A DNA stretch of 64,000 nt from Streptomyces sp. ASQP_92 (GCF_025399895.1 NZ_JAODUA010000006.1:124001-188000); one strand, 5' to 3'; shown: positions 7,397 through 16,242, counted from the first letter of the stretch. Notes: generated from the letters alone by a model not told the origin. Translations and numbers: made by a program.

Positions 7397-9532
7397 CTAG
7401 CTCGGGATGGGGGGTTCGGGGGCGTGGTCGCGGTGGACGTAGCGGGCTTTGGTGCCCTCGCCGACGCGTACCGCGGTGCCGTCCTCGGTCCATGCCTTGA
7501 GCCAGCCGACGACGGTCTGCCGGGTCGTGCCGTACTCATCGGCGAGTGCGCGGGCGATGGCGGAAGCTCCCGTACCGTCCGGCCCGGCGGCGAACAGGGC
7601 CGCGAGCGCGGCCCGCTGGGCGGGGCTGTCCTGCTCCGACTCGCCGCGCAGCGCGGACAGGTTCAGCCCCGACGTGGCCGGGGATGCGGACGGGTCGGGT
7701 GCGGTGGCGAACTGGGCGTCGATCTCCTCGCGGAAGCGCCGCAACAGCTCATCCTCGCGCGCCGCCCCGGCTTGTCCGGGCTTCCGGACGCCGCGCAGCG
7801 CGGACAGGTTCAGCCCACCACCCTCGCCGCCCGGCTCCGCAGTCGGATCGGACAGGATTCCGGCGTCGGCGGGCAGGGACCGCATCCACGCAGTGCGCTC
7901 CGCATCCCAGCGCCGGGCATACGCAGCGCCTGCCGCCCTCGCGGACACGTCATCCAGGCGCGGGTGGCGGTCGGAAGTGGCCACGGTGATATCGCGGATC
8001 TGGGAGGGCTTGATCCGCCATGCCTTGAACAGCGCTCCCGGTGATTCGGGGGTGCCCATGAAGCCGGCGCCCTTGAACGGGGCCTGGTCCACGCGCAGAC
8101 CCTTGCGGCCGGGGAACATCTTGGAGAGGTCCATACCCTCGGTCTCGCCACCAGTCAGGGCGACGCGGACCTTGGCCTCGCGGCGGATAAGGAGGTTGCC
8201 GAGCACGCTGCCGGTTGCCCCGAGTGCTGTGATGACGGTGCGGCCGCCCATGGCACGCTGCATCCGGATGAACTCGTAGATCTTCTTGGCGAGTTCCTTC
8301 AACTGCCGGTCGGTGCTGACCAGGATTTCTGCGCCTTCGTCGATGACCAGCATGATCTGAGGAATTTTCGCGCTGACCGGCAAAAGGTCGGTGTCCTCGC
8401 GGGCCATGAGGTCCTGGTAGGCGCGCTTGCGGTGCAGCCCGATCGCGATGGCCGCGTTGAGCATCAGCATCGCTTCCTCGAACGTCCCCGCCAGCCAGTC
8501 GATACCGGGCCGGACCGGCTTCCCGTCCTGGCCGGTCAACTCCCCGTTCAGGGCGGGCAGCACCCAGGGCAGGCCCGCGGATCCGGCGTTCAGGTCGATG
8601 ACGAACGTCAGCATGTCCTCGGCGCGGGCGAACCCGCCGAGGATGGTGTGGAGCATGTTCGTCTTGCCCGACCCTGTGGGCCCGACCACCAGCGCACACT
8701 GCTCGCGCAGGTAGGCGCGGACTTCTTCGCCGTTGGTGCGAAAGCCCCACGGGATGCCGGTGTGGACGGAGAGGGGGCTGTAGTCGTCGGGGTAGGTGCG
8801 CGGTTCCGCGAGGACGTTGGTGGTGGTCACGTCCAGGATGGCGCGGCCCTGGTGGATGCCGGGGCCAAGCGCTGCGGTGCAGCCGTGCGGCAGCTTCGCA
8901 TCTGCGGAGAGCTGCGGGCCGAACTGGGCGATCCGGTCGTAGGTCACGCCGCCGCGGGGCTCCAGGTCGAGGGAGTAGCCGTTGCCCGTCTCCCACAACT
9001 CGACCGCGAGTACGCGCACGGTGACGCTGGCAATCCGCTGGATCCGCTCGATCCATTCCGCAGCGATCGCTCGGCGCTCCGCTGACAGTTCGAGGGCGAT
9101 CTGCCGTTCGGCGGCGGCGATGGCTTCGTCTTCGCGGGCTTCCTCGTACAGGGCGACAGAGCGGGCACCGGCGCCGATCCCCACCCCGATGGTGGCGAGC
9201 GACCCGAGTGCGGCCCAGGACAGAGGGCCGGTGGTCATGGCCCAGGTGGTCCAGCCTGCGCCGACAAGCCAGGACGAGGCTTTGAAGGCGAGAGTGCGGC
9301 CGGCGTTGCGGACCTTGAGCCCGGCGACGGTGTGGCCGAGCGCGCCGGCCGCGCCGACTGCGAGGGCCCAGGCGGGCGGCATGCCGGTTGCGGCGCCGGT
9401 GGTGGCGATGGCGAGGGCTCCGGTGGTGGCGGACAGGGCGCCGGTCACGGGTCCGTGACCGGCGCTCCAGTCCAGCACCGGGCCACTGTCCGCCTGCTTC
9501 CTCTTCTTGTTCACGGCAGTGGTGGCGCTCAT
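7397..9532 (-). CDS. traB: FtsK/SpoIIIE-like DNA translocase TraB of AICE-1
   Basis: The 711-residue protein has two to three membrane segments near the N terminus (GALAIATTGAATGMPPAWAL and SWAALGSLATIGVGIGAGAR). It has a Walker A VVGPTGSGKT with Walker B IMLVIDEGAE, and a C-terminal winged helix (ARALADEYGTTRQTVVGWLK) that in this family reads the 8-bp recognition repeats. It pumps double-stranded element DNA between hyphae. The ATG at 9532 (MSATTAVNKKRK) follows the upstream stop directly. The recognition cluster lies just past its 3' end. It is only distantly similar to TraB of AICE-2. Confidence 0.9.
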   Translation of the reverse strand: MSATTAVNKKRKQADSGPVLDWSAGHGPVTGALSATTGALAIATTGAATGMPPAWALAVGAAGALGHTVAGLKVRNAGRTLAFKASSWLVGAGWTTWAMTTGPLSWAALGSLATIGVGIGAGARSVALYEEAREDEAIAAAERQIALELSAERRAIAAEWIERIQRIASVTVRVLAVELWETGNGYSLDLEPRGGVTYDRIAQFGPQLSADAKLPHGCTAALGPGIHQGRAILDVTTTNVLAEPRTYPDDYSPLSVHTGIPWGFRTNGEEVRAYLREQCALVVGPTGSGKTNMLHTILGGFARAEDMLTFVIDLNAGSAGLPWVLPALNGELTGQDGKPVRPGIDWLAGTFEEAMLMLNAAIAIGLHRKRAYQDLMAREDTDLLPVSAKIPQIMLVIDEGAEILVSTDRQLKELAKKIYEFIRMQRAMGGRTVITALGATGSVLGNLLIRREAKVRVALTGGETEGMDLSKMFPGRKGLRVDQAPFKGAGFMGTPESPGALFKAWRIKPSQIRDITVATSDRHPRLDDVSARAAGAAYARRWDAERTAWMRSLPADAGILSDPTAEPGGEGGGLNLSALRGVRKPGQAGAAREDELLRRFREEIDAQFATAPDPSASPATSGLNLSALRGESEQDSPAQRAALAALFAAGPDGTGASAIARALADEYGTTRQTVVGWLKAWTEDGTAVRVGEGTKARYVHRDHAPEPPIPS

Positions 9533-9533
9533 G

Positions 9534-11129
9534 TCAGACGTTCCAGCCCTTCTCGGCTTCGGGGCCGTTGCGGGGGTCTTCGTGGCGGGCGATGTCCTGT
9601 TCGTGGGCCTGGCGGAACAGCGGACCCATGTCCTCGGCGACTGCGACGGCGGCCATAAGGGCGCCGAAGATGTCGTTGAAGCCGTCCGCGACTTCCTTCT
9701 CCAGCGGAAACTCACTGTCGGAGCGCTCCGCGAGGATCTTCATCACGTTCGCCACCGACGTGATGGCAGCGGGCAGGCTCTCGACCATGGCCAGGATCTC
9801 CATGGCGTTCTCGGGGTCGTAGGACTGGGCGGCCTGCTCCATCTCGGCCGCGTGCTCTTCGAACCGGAATCCAGACACGATCTCTCCTCCACTGTTCGTC
9901 GACGGGCTGTCGGTGTTGTCCGGGACGGGACCGGCTGGGCGCTCGACCTGGTCCCCGAGGCCATCGGTCACGTCCTTGGCGGCCTCTTCGTCGGCCTCCG
10001 CTTCGGCGACTGCCAGGTCGTCGCGGATGATGTCGTCGCGCAGGAAGCGCCGCGCGGCGGCTTCCTCGGTCATCCGCCGGTAGAGGCGGCGTCCGGGGTG
10101 GATGAGCCAGGGCAGGCCCAACTTCCGGCCGATCGGGCTGGTCAGGCACCCCAACAGGCCCAGGGGCAGGGCCAGAAGCGCGGCCAGGATGCGGCGCCCG
10201 TTGAAGCGGGCCGCCGAGCGGCGCAGCGCCTTCCTGGCCGCCTGACGTGCCGGCGCTTTACGGACAGCGGAGCGCTGACCTGCCACGGTCTTGCCGGTGC
10301 TGGCGTCGCGGCGGGCGCGCTGCTTCGCGATCGCCGTATCCCGGACCGCACGCGCCTTACGGCCCGCGCCACCGAGCATCCGGCCCGCCAGACTGCCACC
10401 CCGACCACGCGAAGTACCCGCGCCGGGGCGGGTGTTTCCGCCGGTGTGGCGAGCGTTGGGCTTCGGAGCGTTGCGGCGGGCATCCGCGACGGCGCGGCGG
10501 GCCGCAGTGGTCTGCGCCCGCCTCTCGCCCCGCGACCCACCGGCCGCCTTCTGGGTTCCGCGCAGCGCCTTGACCTGCGACGCCTTCCGTAGCGCGCCAC
10601 CGTCCGCCCCAGGCCTGTTCTTCAGTCCGGCGGTCTTGTTCAGGGACACCGGACCGCGGTGCTTACCCGCTCCGGAACGCCCCAGCCCACCGGCGCTGTA
10701 GCTGCCGCGCTTCTGACTCGGCACGCGGCCGGCGCCGGCTGCCGTACGACGCCCAGCCGAACCGGGCCCGCGACCGGCAGTGTTGATGCCGGCCGTGCGG
10801 CTTCGGGCGGCGGCGGTGCGGGCCGCAGTGCGGCGTGCGGCCTGCTTGGGCCGGGGGTTGCGGCTGCGGTAGGAGGCAATGGTGCCCAGCACGGCGGCGC
10901 CGGTTGCGGCGACCGCCGCGGCGATGGGACCACCAGCGAGCCCGGCGGCGGCGACCATGCTCACGGTCGTGTTCGCCCCGGACAAGGCCAGCGGCACCAC
11001 GGGCCAGCCGCCAGGGGTGTGCTCGATGTCCGATGTGGACTTGGCGGCTGCGTCGGGGGCCGGTGCGGGGCCGGGCGGAGTGTCGGGAGCGGCGGGGGCC
11101 ACTACCGGTTCGGTACTCAAGTCAGTCAT
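9534..11129 (-). CDS. large basic transfer protein, Spd-like, with one membrane region
   Basis: The protein (531 aa) has a Pro/Ala-rich N terminus and a hydrophobic pair at about residues 50-85 (TTVSMVAAAGLAGGPIAAAV). A long Arg/Ala/Gly-rich segment of about 230 residues follows (ARRTAARTAAARSRTAG type), then a second hydrophobic stretch (ILAALLALPLGLLGCL) and an acidic helical C terminus. The basic middle looks suited to DNA binding. Its place immediately before traB suggests a membrane-anchored partner of the translocase. AICE-2 has no equivalent. Function is inferred from context only. Confidence 0.75.
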   Translation of the reverse strand: MTDLSTEPVVAPAAPDTPPGPAPAPDAAAKSTSDIEHTPGGWPVVPLALSGANTTVSMVAAAGLAGGPIAAAVAATGAAVLGTIASYRSRNPRPKQAARRTAARTAAARSRTAGINTAGRGPGSAGRRTAAGAGRVPSQKRGSYSAGGLGRSGAGKHRGPVSLNKTAGLKNRPGADGGALRKASQVKALRGTQKAAGGSRGERRAQTTAARRAVADARRNAPKPNARHTGGNTRPGAGTSRGRGGSLAGRMLGGAGRKARAVRDTAIAKQRARRDASTGKTVAGQRSAVRKAPARQAARKALRRSAARFNGRRILAALLALPLGLLGCLTSPIGRKLGLPWLIHPGRRLYRRMTEEAAARRFLRDDIIRDDLAVAEAEADEEAAKDVTDGLGDQVERPAGPVPDNTDSPSTNSGGEIVSGFRFEEHAAEMEQAAQSYDPENAMEILAMVESLPAAITSVANVMKILAERSDSEFPLEKEVADGFNDIFGALMAAVAVAEDMGPLFRQAHEQDIARHEDPRNGPEAEKGWNV

Positions 11130-11157
11130 GCTGAACGCACTCCTTCGCGGGAGTAAG

Positions 11158-11200
11158 CAGGACCCGGACGCCGCCGGCCAAAGCTTGCGTCCGGGTCCTG
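11158..11200 (-). terminator. 14-bp perfect hairpin within the transfer operon
   Basis: CAGGACCCGGACGC (11158-11171) pairs perfectly with 11187-11200 around a 15-nt loop. It separates the gene ending at 11218 from the one starting at 11129. There is no T-run, so it may be a partial terminator or an RNA-processing site. Confidence 0.55.
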
Positions 11201-11217
11201 GCAGCGGAACATGCAGG

Positions 11218-11541
11218 TCAGGGCCGGTAGTTCAGTTCGTGACTGGGGTGGGATGCCGCGGCTTCCTGCCAGCGGCGCCGCTCGACCGGATCGACGTGGG
11301 TGACACGGACCTTGTAGGTGCAGCCGTCGGCCGTGCAGCGGTAGACGGTGGTGGTGAACCGGGACGTCACGGCCTCTACCAGGCTTCCGACGCCGAAACC
11401 CACGGCCAGACCGCACGGCAGAGCGAGCAGCATCGGGACGCTGTAGGCGTTCATCAGGCGCAGTTCGACCAGCGCGGCGGCGGCCAGCATGACGCCGGTC
11501 GTGGCAACGCGAATGATGGTGTGTTTGGCGGTGCTGTGCAC
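11218..11541 (-). CDS. small membrane protein, AICE-1 transfer region
   Basis: A 107-residue protein with two hydrophobic helices (RVATTGVMLAAAALVELRLM and VPMLLALPCGLAVGFGVGS) followed by a C-terminal cytoplasmic part containing CTADGC. The GTG at 11541 is chosen because GAAGGAG lies five bases upstream. No family recognised. It is cotranscribed with the neighbouring RRQRL gene. Confidence 0.65.
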   Translation of the reverse strand: MHSTAKHTIIRVATTGVMLAAAALVELRLMNAYSVPMLLALPCGLAVGFGVGSLVEAVTSRFTTTVYRCTADGCTYKVRVTHVDPVERRRWQEAAASHPSHELNYRP

Positions 11542-11567
11542 GATCACTCCTTCAATCGACGGGGAGT

Positions 11568-11957
11568 TCAGAAGGTGCGCGGGCGGTCGGTGTCGGCGCA
11601 GAGCACGCACATGCCGAGCGAGACAGGGATGCAGTAGTCGTAGACCACGCCGCACGCGGGGCAGGTGCGGCGGGCGAGCATCGCCAGCGCGAGAGCGCCC
11701 CACTTGCGCGACGTCATCGGCCGGACCGGCTTCGCCTGGTCGACGCGGTAGAGGAACGCCACACTCACCCCCGCCCTCCGACGGCGGGACGTGCGCATGA
11801 GCTGGGCCGCGACTTCCTGCCCGCCGGGCCGCAGCCCCCGGGCCCGGAGCTGTCGGCGGGTGGCGTAGCCGTCCGGGGCGAACTTCCACGGGAAGGTCGG
11901 TATGCCGTAGCGGGCTCCGGACGGGTCGTAGCAGCGCGCGTACGCGGCGGTGCCCAT
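11568..11957 (-). CDS. RRQRL-type zinc-binding protein
   Basis: This 129-residue protein contains YATRRQLRARGLRPGG, the signature used to name this small AICE family, and CPACGVVYDYC...CVLC, a probable zinc site. The AICE-2 protein at 43633-44019 is very similar along its full length (same PSGARYGIPTFPWKFAPDGY block). The start overlaps the stop of the upstream gene (ATGA). Its function is unknown, but its conservation in both elements marks it as part of the core transfer or control set. Confidence 0.85.
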   Translation of the reverse strand: MGTAAYARCYDPSGARYGIPTFPWKFAPDGYATRRQLRARGLRPGGQEVAAQLMRTSRRRRAGVSVAFLYRVDQAKPVRPMTSRKWGALALAMLARRTCPACGVVYDYCIPVSLGMCVLCADTDRPRTF

Positions 11958-12964
11958 CAGCGGCTCGCGATCGCGAGTTCAGCGCCGCCGGTGCTGGGGT
12001 CGCGGTGTTCGGCGTAGCGGGTGGAGACCCAGCCGACCGACCAGCCGCACAGCTCCGCCGCCTGCCGCACCGGCAGGGATGCCTCGTAGGCCGCAGTCAC
12101 GATCCGGCGGGCTTCATCCTCTTCGAGCTTGGTTTGCGCGGGACCGCGTTCAAGCAGTTCATCGCGTTCACGGGCCGCGCGCTCCTGGCGTTCACGCCGT
12201 TCACGCTCCGCCTTCTCAGCCCGCTCCCGCCGTTCGGCTTCGGCCCGCTCACGCGCCTGCCGTTCACGGCCCAGACGCTCTTGTTCACGCTGTTCACGCT
12301 CGCGTTCAAGGCGTTCACGGCTCTCCCGCTCAGCCGCTTCCCTGCGCTCGCGCTCTTCGCGTTCCGCGCGGCGCTGACGCTCTTCCCGCTCGCCCTGTTC
12401 ACGGGCCAGGCGGGCCTCGTGGTCGCGGCGTTCACGCTCCTGCGCGGCGGCGTACTCGCGTGCCTCGCGGGCGTCGGCGCGGGCCTGCTCGGCCCGCTCC
12501 CGCGCCTTCTGCTCGGCCCGGTCGCGCTCGGCCTGACGCTCAGCTTGCAGAGCAGCTTGAGCCGCTGCAAGAGCGCGCCGGTAGGCGAGGCTGGTCTCCG
12601 CAGTGACGATCAAAAGGAGCGGCGCCACGGAGTGGACCGCCACTCCCACCAGGTCTTTCCTCAACGCGGAGTCCCCGATGTTCAGGGCCCACGTCATGAG
12701 TCCGGTCATCCAGCGCAGCAGGACCGGCCACGTGCCCCCGTGCCCACCAAGCCGGGCCAGGACGTCATCGAGCTTGACCACGATGACCACCGCCGCATCG
12801 ACCACCAGCGGCAGAATCGGCGCGGTCCACGCCCACTTCGGGGCGGTGTGGTCGGCCATCAACGGCGTGACCGTGAGGATCGAATAGAGCATCGCCCCGC
12901 ACACGATCAGCCACGTGCCGCCCGACAGTGCCCGCTCCGCTGAACGCGTCTGAACACTGTTCAC
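11957..12964 (-). CDS. DUF2637-like membrane protein with long coiled coil and C-terminal helix-turn-helix
   Basis: The first 135 residues hold four hydrophobic helices in the DUF2637 pattern (LIVCGAMLYSILTVTPLMAD, then ILPLVVDAAVVIVVKLDDVL, and so on). Residues about 140-290 are an uninterrupted Arg/Glu-rich coiled coil (REERQRRAEREERERRE type). The end has an HTH-like LPVRQAAELCGWSVGWVS. GTG start at 12964 overlaps the previous stop. The AICE-2 counterpart (44016-44873) keeps the membrane domain but not the coiled coil. It may link element DNA to the membrane; that is inference. Confidence 0.75.
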   Translation of the reverse strand: MNSVQTRSAERALSGGTWLIVCGAMLYSILTVTPLMADHTAPKWAWTAPILPLVVDAAVVIVVKLDDVLARLGGHGGTWPVLLRWMTGLMTWALNIGDSALRKDLVGVAVHSVAPLLLIVTAETSLAYRRALAAAQAALQAERQAERDRAEQKARERAEQARADAREAREYAAAQERERRDHEARLAREQGEREERQRRAEREERERREAAERESRERLEREREQREQERLGRERQARERAEAERRERAEKAERERRERQERAARERDELLERGPAQTKLEEDEARRIVTAAYEASLPVRQAAELCGWSVGWVSTRYAEHRDPSTGGAELAIASR

Positions 12965-13494
12965 GCCGCACCCCTCACCGGCACCGCCACGGGCGGGAAC
13001 GCCCGGCGGAAACCGTTAGAAGCCGCGTCATAGACGAACGCCTCGCAGCGCCACCTGAACGCGGACGCGGGGCGCTCACCGCACGGCTTCCACACCGCAT
13101 CCGGGGAGGCGCCGTGGGTGGCGGTATCGGCGTGGGCGTCCCGGAGCGTGCGGTAGACGGTGTGGGGCTCGCCGAAGTGCAGCAGGACCGTGAGCGTGTC
13201 CCCACTCTTCGGCCCCTGCACCAACTCCGCCCTCGCACAGCGCAGTTCGCGGCTCAGCAGCAGGAGCTGCTCCTGCGCCGCGGCCGACTCGCGCACGGCC
13301 TCGATCAGGAGCACGCCCAGCTCCTGGCCGGTCGTCTCCGCGCGCTCAGAACGGTCGGTGGCCTCGCTCAGCTCCAGCGCGTGCCGATCGGATGCCGCGG
13401 CGGCGTCCGCCTTCGCCAGGCGGGCGCGCTCGAACGCGGCGTGGGTGTCGGCTTCGAGGAGCGCGAGGCGCTTGCGGGTGACGATGCGAATCAT
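12961..13494 (-). CDS. hypothetical protein of AICE-1 (177 aa)
   Basis: It starts MIRIVTRKRLALLEADTHAA and is helical with heptad-like character for the first 100 residues, followed by a compact C-terminal part (FRWRCEAFVYDAASNGFRR). Both ends overlap neighbours by four bases. I recognise no family. Tight coupling to the DUF2637 gene implies joint function in transfer or its control. Confidence 0.65.
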   Translation of the reverse strand: MIRIVTRKRLALLEADTHAAFERARLAKADAAAASDRHALELSEATDRSERAETTGQELGVLLIEAVRESAAAQEQLLLLSRELRCARAELVQGPKSGDTLTVLLHFGEPHTVYRTLRDAHADTATHGASPDAVWKPCGERPASAFRWRCEAFVYDAASNGFRRAFPPVAVPVRGAA

Positions 13495-13823
13495 GCCGCC
13501 ACCTCCGTCTCGCACAGACCGGCCGGGGCCGGGCCGTAGGCGACCAAGCTGAGGGTGCAGGCCCCGTAAGGGCCCTCCGCTCGCAGGTTCATCGTGCTGT
13601 CGTCCACACCCTGCGTGCCGAAGCGCACCGCGTCCGGACGGATGGCCAGGGCGGCCCGCCACTGCTCGAACGCTCCCAGGTCGTCGTGGAAGGCCAGTTC
13701 CACCCGGTCCGGGAAGAGCGTGGAGACGTGCACATCTGCGGCCGGAAGGTCCGGGAATTCGTCCACGAGGAACCGCAGCGTCTTCAGCGGCGCCCGCAGA
13801 TCGTCCACAGTCGAGGCCTTCAT
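13491..13823 (-). CDS. hypothetical protein of AICE-1 (110 aa)
   Basis: A 110-residue acidic protein (MKASTVDDLRAPLKTLRFLV). It has no signal, membrane segment or known motif. The start and stop both overlap adjacent genes by the ATGA pattern, so it is clearly translated as part of the operon that begins with the DUF6284 gene. Confidence 0.65.
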   Translation of the reverse strand: MKASTVDDLRAPLKTLRFLVDEFPDLPAADVHVSTLFPDRVELAFHDDLGAFEQWRAALAIRPDAVRFGTQGVDDSTMNLRAEGPYGACTLSLVAYGPAPAGLCETEVAA

Positions 13824-14086
13824 GCCGCCTCACCGGCCCGGACAGCGCTCGTGCGGTTGGCGACCTCTGCCCGTGCGGCGAGCACCTTATTCGCGGCCCT
13901 GCGCAGCCGGCGCTGCCCGAGCCGCGTGACCGGCCGATCCAGGAGTGCGATCTGCACGTCCAGCAGTTCCTGTTCGGCGAGAATCAGCGTCTCCTCGCGG
14001 ACGATGGCGTCCAGCTCCGCGTCCGTGGGCTCGATGTCCGGATCGAACGCGATGACAGCGTCCTGAACTGTGACAATGTGGTTCAT
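13820..14086 (-). CDS. DUF6284-like small protein, first gene of the AICE-1 leftward operon
   Basis: This 88-residue helical protein (DPDIEPTDAELDAIVREETL, then LDVQIALLDRPVTRLGQRRL) matches the AICE-2 protein at 45484-45753 (DIEPTPAELDAIEAEMPLIL, TLDRTPNDLDARRIRRAR). The family name is from memory of actinobacterial annotation. In both elements it is the first gene after a conserved hairpin leader, so it marks the start of the transfer-replication transcript. Role unknown. Confidence 0.75.
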   Translation of the reverse strand: MNHIVTVQDAVIAFDPDIEPTDAELDAIVREETLILAEQELLDVQIALLDRPVTRLGQRRLRRAANKVLAARAEVANRTSAVRAGEAA

Positions 14087-14123
14087 GGGTCGTGTCTCCC
14101 TAGCAGTAGGTACGGCCCGAACA

Positions 14124-14153
14124 GCGCCCCCGGAGTAGCCGCTCCGGGGGCGC
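14124..14153 (-). promoter_or_regulatory. conserved 12-bp hairpin in the operon leader of AICE-1
   Basis: GCGCCCCCGGAG (14124-14135) pairs perfectly with 14142-14153 around a 6-nt loop, 38 bases upstream of the DUF6284 start. The same hairpin, its flank CCGTTGAAGTCGG and about 170 bases around it are conserved at 45792-45821 in AICE-2. A hairpin kept in an untranslated leader suggests attenuation or a protein-binding RNA site. Confidence 0.65.
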
Positions 14154-14789
14154 GCACCGTTGAAGTCGGATGGGCCCGGCTCCCCTCTTCCCCGCCCGTA
14201 CGACCGCCCCGCAGGGCGCCCGGACGGGCGGGGGAGGCAACCGGCGCGGCGATGGCCGCCGCGAATCGGTAGAAGGCGACCGGTTGGCCGCGGCGCTTGC
14301 TCACGCTCGCGAACCTGGGGTGGAACGGCGCCGCCGTGCCGGTCGGTCACGGCGGCGCCCACAGTTGTCGTTTCACGCCGGCTCCCTGAGAGAGGGCGGA
14401 TGCGGCTTCGCCGGTAGTCCGTTGCTGCGGAGTACCGGCCCCGAGCCGGGAAATCCGGGTGCGTCATCGTCACTGCTCTGACGCCAGCAGGGCGGCGCGC
14501 ACCAGGTGGCAACCAAGGGGCTGACCTCCCGCAAGGAAGGGATGATCCCCAGGGCCGTTCTCCAGAGCTGGCACGCAGGACAGGACAGGTTCACCTGCCA
14601 CGAAGTGGCCGCCGGCGGCCATCACCCGGGCCGTTGCGGGGACGGAGCCCGAAGCCCCGTCGACACTTCACTGTTGAGTTCTCAAGCAACGCAGTCGCTT
14701 CCTTCGAGGCGATCCGCCGATACGGACCTCTCCGGGCGTTTGTGCAGGTCAAGCACGTTGATCAAGCGCCCAGCGGGACGCCACCCCAA

Positions 14790-14816
14790 TGAGGGACATG
14801 TATTACGTGTTCCTCA
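14790..14816. promoter_or_regulatory. 27-bp operator-like palindrome
   Basis: TGAGGGACATGT, spacer ATT, then ACGTGTTCCTCA: ten of twelve positions are complementary. It lies between the divergent transfer operon and the XRE/DUF5919 regulator, so it is a candidate site for that regulator or for the tandem GntR protein. Confidence 0.55.
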
Positions 14817-15001
14817 TCATGTAGTGACGAGTTCGCCCCGTCAAGCCCTTCGGCTCTTCGGTTCTGCGAGTCCCTTACTGTCGATGTGCTTCCAGCTTGT
14901 CCTCGGCGGCGAAGACGATCGACCCCGCACCTGTACGACCTGTGCACGACTTGGCTAACTTGAAGTCGTCCCAAGTCGTCCCAGTCCGGAGAGAGTTCGA
15001 C

Positions 15002-15772
15002 ATGGCGAACGAAAGGCTTCGCGGCGCGATCGTCGAAAACGGCATGACGCTCGATCAAGTAGGCGCGCGATTAGGGGTGTCCGCGAAGACAGTTGAGCGC
15101 TGGATCGGAGACCCGAAGCGCAAGCCCTACCGGCGCTTCCAGTACGCCGCAGCCTCGCTGCTGCAATGCGAAGTGTCTTACCTGTGGCCGGAGGAACGGA
15201 CATCAGCAGAGGTCACCGAGGCGGGCAACGCGGAGCTGATCAAGCTATATCCCCACAGGTCGGTCGTGCCGAACAGGCTGTGGTCGCAGCTTTACGCGCA
15301 AGCGCGCGAGCACTTCGACGTGCTCGTCTACTCGGGCTTCTGGCTCACTGAGGACCCCGCCTTCCACAGGATCGTCAAGGAGAAGTCAGCGGCCGGCGTC
15401 CGCGTCCGCTTCATGCTCGGTGACCCGGGTAGTCCCGCCGTGGCCGTGCGGGGTGAGGATGAGGGCATCGGCCCCGCCATGGCCAGCAAGATTCGAAACG
15501 CCCTCATCAACTACGGCTCGCTCTTCGGGCTCCCCGGAGTCGAGTTCCGGCTGCACAGCACGACGCTCTACAACTCGATCTACCGGGCCGATGAGGAGAT
15601 GCTGGCCAATGGCCACCTGTACGGGGTCGGGGCGTACATGGCCCCCGTGCTGCACCTCCAACGCGTGCCAGGGGGCGAGCTATTCGATGCTTACGCTGAG
15701 AGCATTGAACGGGTCTGGGAGTCGGCCAGGCCCATCTCTTCACCCGCCGATTGCGGAGGTCTCCACGCGTGA
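15002..15772 (+). CDS. XRE-type regulator with DUF5919/PLD-like domain; contains a TTA codon
   Basis: The protein (256 aa) begins MANERLRGAIVENG. An N-terminal helix-turn-helix (TLDQVGARLGVSAKTVERWI, residues about 16-35) is followed by a larger domain (HFDVLVYSGFWLTEDPAFHR, GVRVRFMLGDP) of the type annotated DUF5919, which resembles phospholipase-D folds without a visible HKD pair. Codon 24 is TTA (15071-15073), the rare leucine codon read by the bldA tRNA. The stop overlaps the GTG start of the Nudix gene, so the two are translationally coupled. Likely a master regulator of AICE-1. Confidence 0.8.
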   Translation: MANERLRGAIVENGMTLDQVGARLGVSAKTVERWIGDPKRKPYRRFQYAAASLLQCEVSYLWPEERTSAEVTEAGNAELIKLYPHRSVVPNRLWSQLYAQAREHFDVLVYSGFWLTEDPAFHRIVKEKSAAGVRVRFMLGDPGSPAVAVRGEDEGIGPAMASKIRNALINYGSLFGLPGVEFRLHSTTLYNSIYRADEEMLANGHLYGVGAYMAPVLHLQRVPGGELFDAYAESIERVWESARPISSPADCGGLHA

Positions 15773-16242
15773 GTCGAATCGACTATTTCCGCGACCCGAA
15801 CGCCCCCAAGGCCAACTCCGTCGTGCCGTCGGTCACGGCAGTCGTCCGCGACGATGACGGACGGCTTCTGATCATCCACAAGACGGACAACGACCTGTGG
15901 GCGCTCCCGGGCGGCGGCCATGACATCGGTGAGAGCATCAGCGACACGGTCGTTCGGGAGGTGCTGGAGGAAACCGGGATAACCGTAGAGATCGACAGCG
16001 TCGTGGGGCTCTACACCAACCCTGAGCACGTCCTGGCCTATGACGACGGAGAGGTGCGGCAACAGTTCTCGATCTGCTTCCGGGCGCACCCGACCGGCGG
16101 GGCTTTGCGCACCAGCAGCGAGTCGAAAGAGGTCCGTTGGGTTGACCCAGCGGACCTCGATGACCTGAACATCCATCCGTCGATGCGTTTGCGCATCCGG
16201 CATGGCCTGGACGACTCCCGGCAGCAGCCCTACATCGGCTGA
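15769..16242 (+). CDS. Nudix hydrolase of AICE-1
   Basis: A 157-residue protein with a clear Nudix box, GGGHDIGESISDTVVREVLE followed by ETGI, at about residues 49-72. It would hydrolyse a nucleoside-diphosphate derivative. GTG at 15769 has GGAGG ten bases upstream and overlaps the previous stop (GTGA). Nudix genes are common at this place in AICEs, and the Pif immunity factor of pSAM2 also contains a Nudix motif, so an entry-exclusion role is possible. The 3' end overlaps the convergent HD gene by 13 bases. Confidence 0.88.
   Translation: MSRIDYFRDPNAPKANSVVPSVTAVVRDDDGRLLIIHKTDNDLWALPGGGHDIGESISDTVVREVLEETGITVEIDSVVGLYTNPEHVLAYDDGEVRQQFSICFRAHPTGGALRTSSESKEVRWVDPADLDDLNIHPSMRLRIRHGLDDSRQQPYIG

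Larger units (their letters stand above)
14087..15001. other. 915-bp divergent control region of AICE-1
   Basis: No gene is supported here. The left 190 bases are the conserved leader of the leftward operon. Position 14790-14816 holds a 27-bp imperfect palindrome. A TTGAG-TT-CTCAA inverted repeat lies near 14674. AAGTCGTCCC is repeated twice just before the regulator gene at 15002. The segment is lower in GC than its surroundings. Promoters for both directions must lie here, but I cannot place -10/-35 boxes with confidence. Confidence 0.6.
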
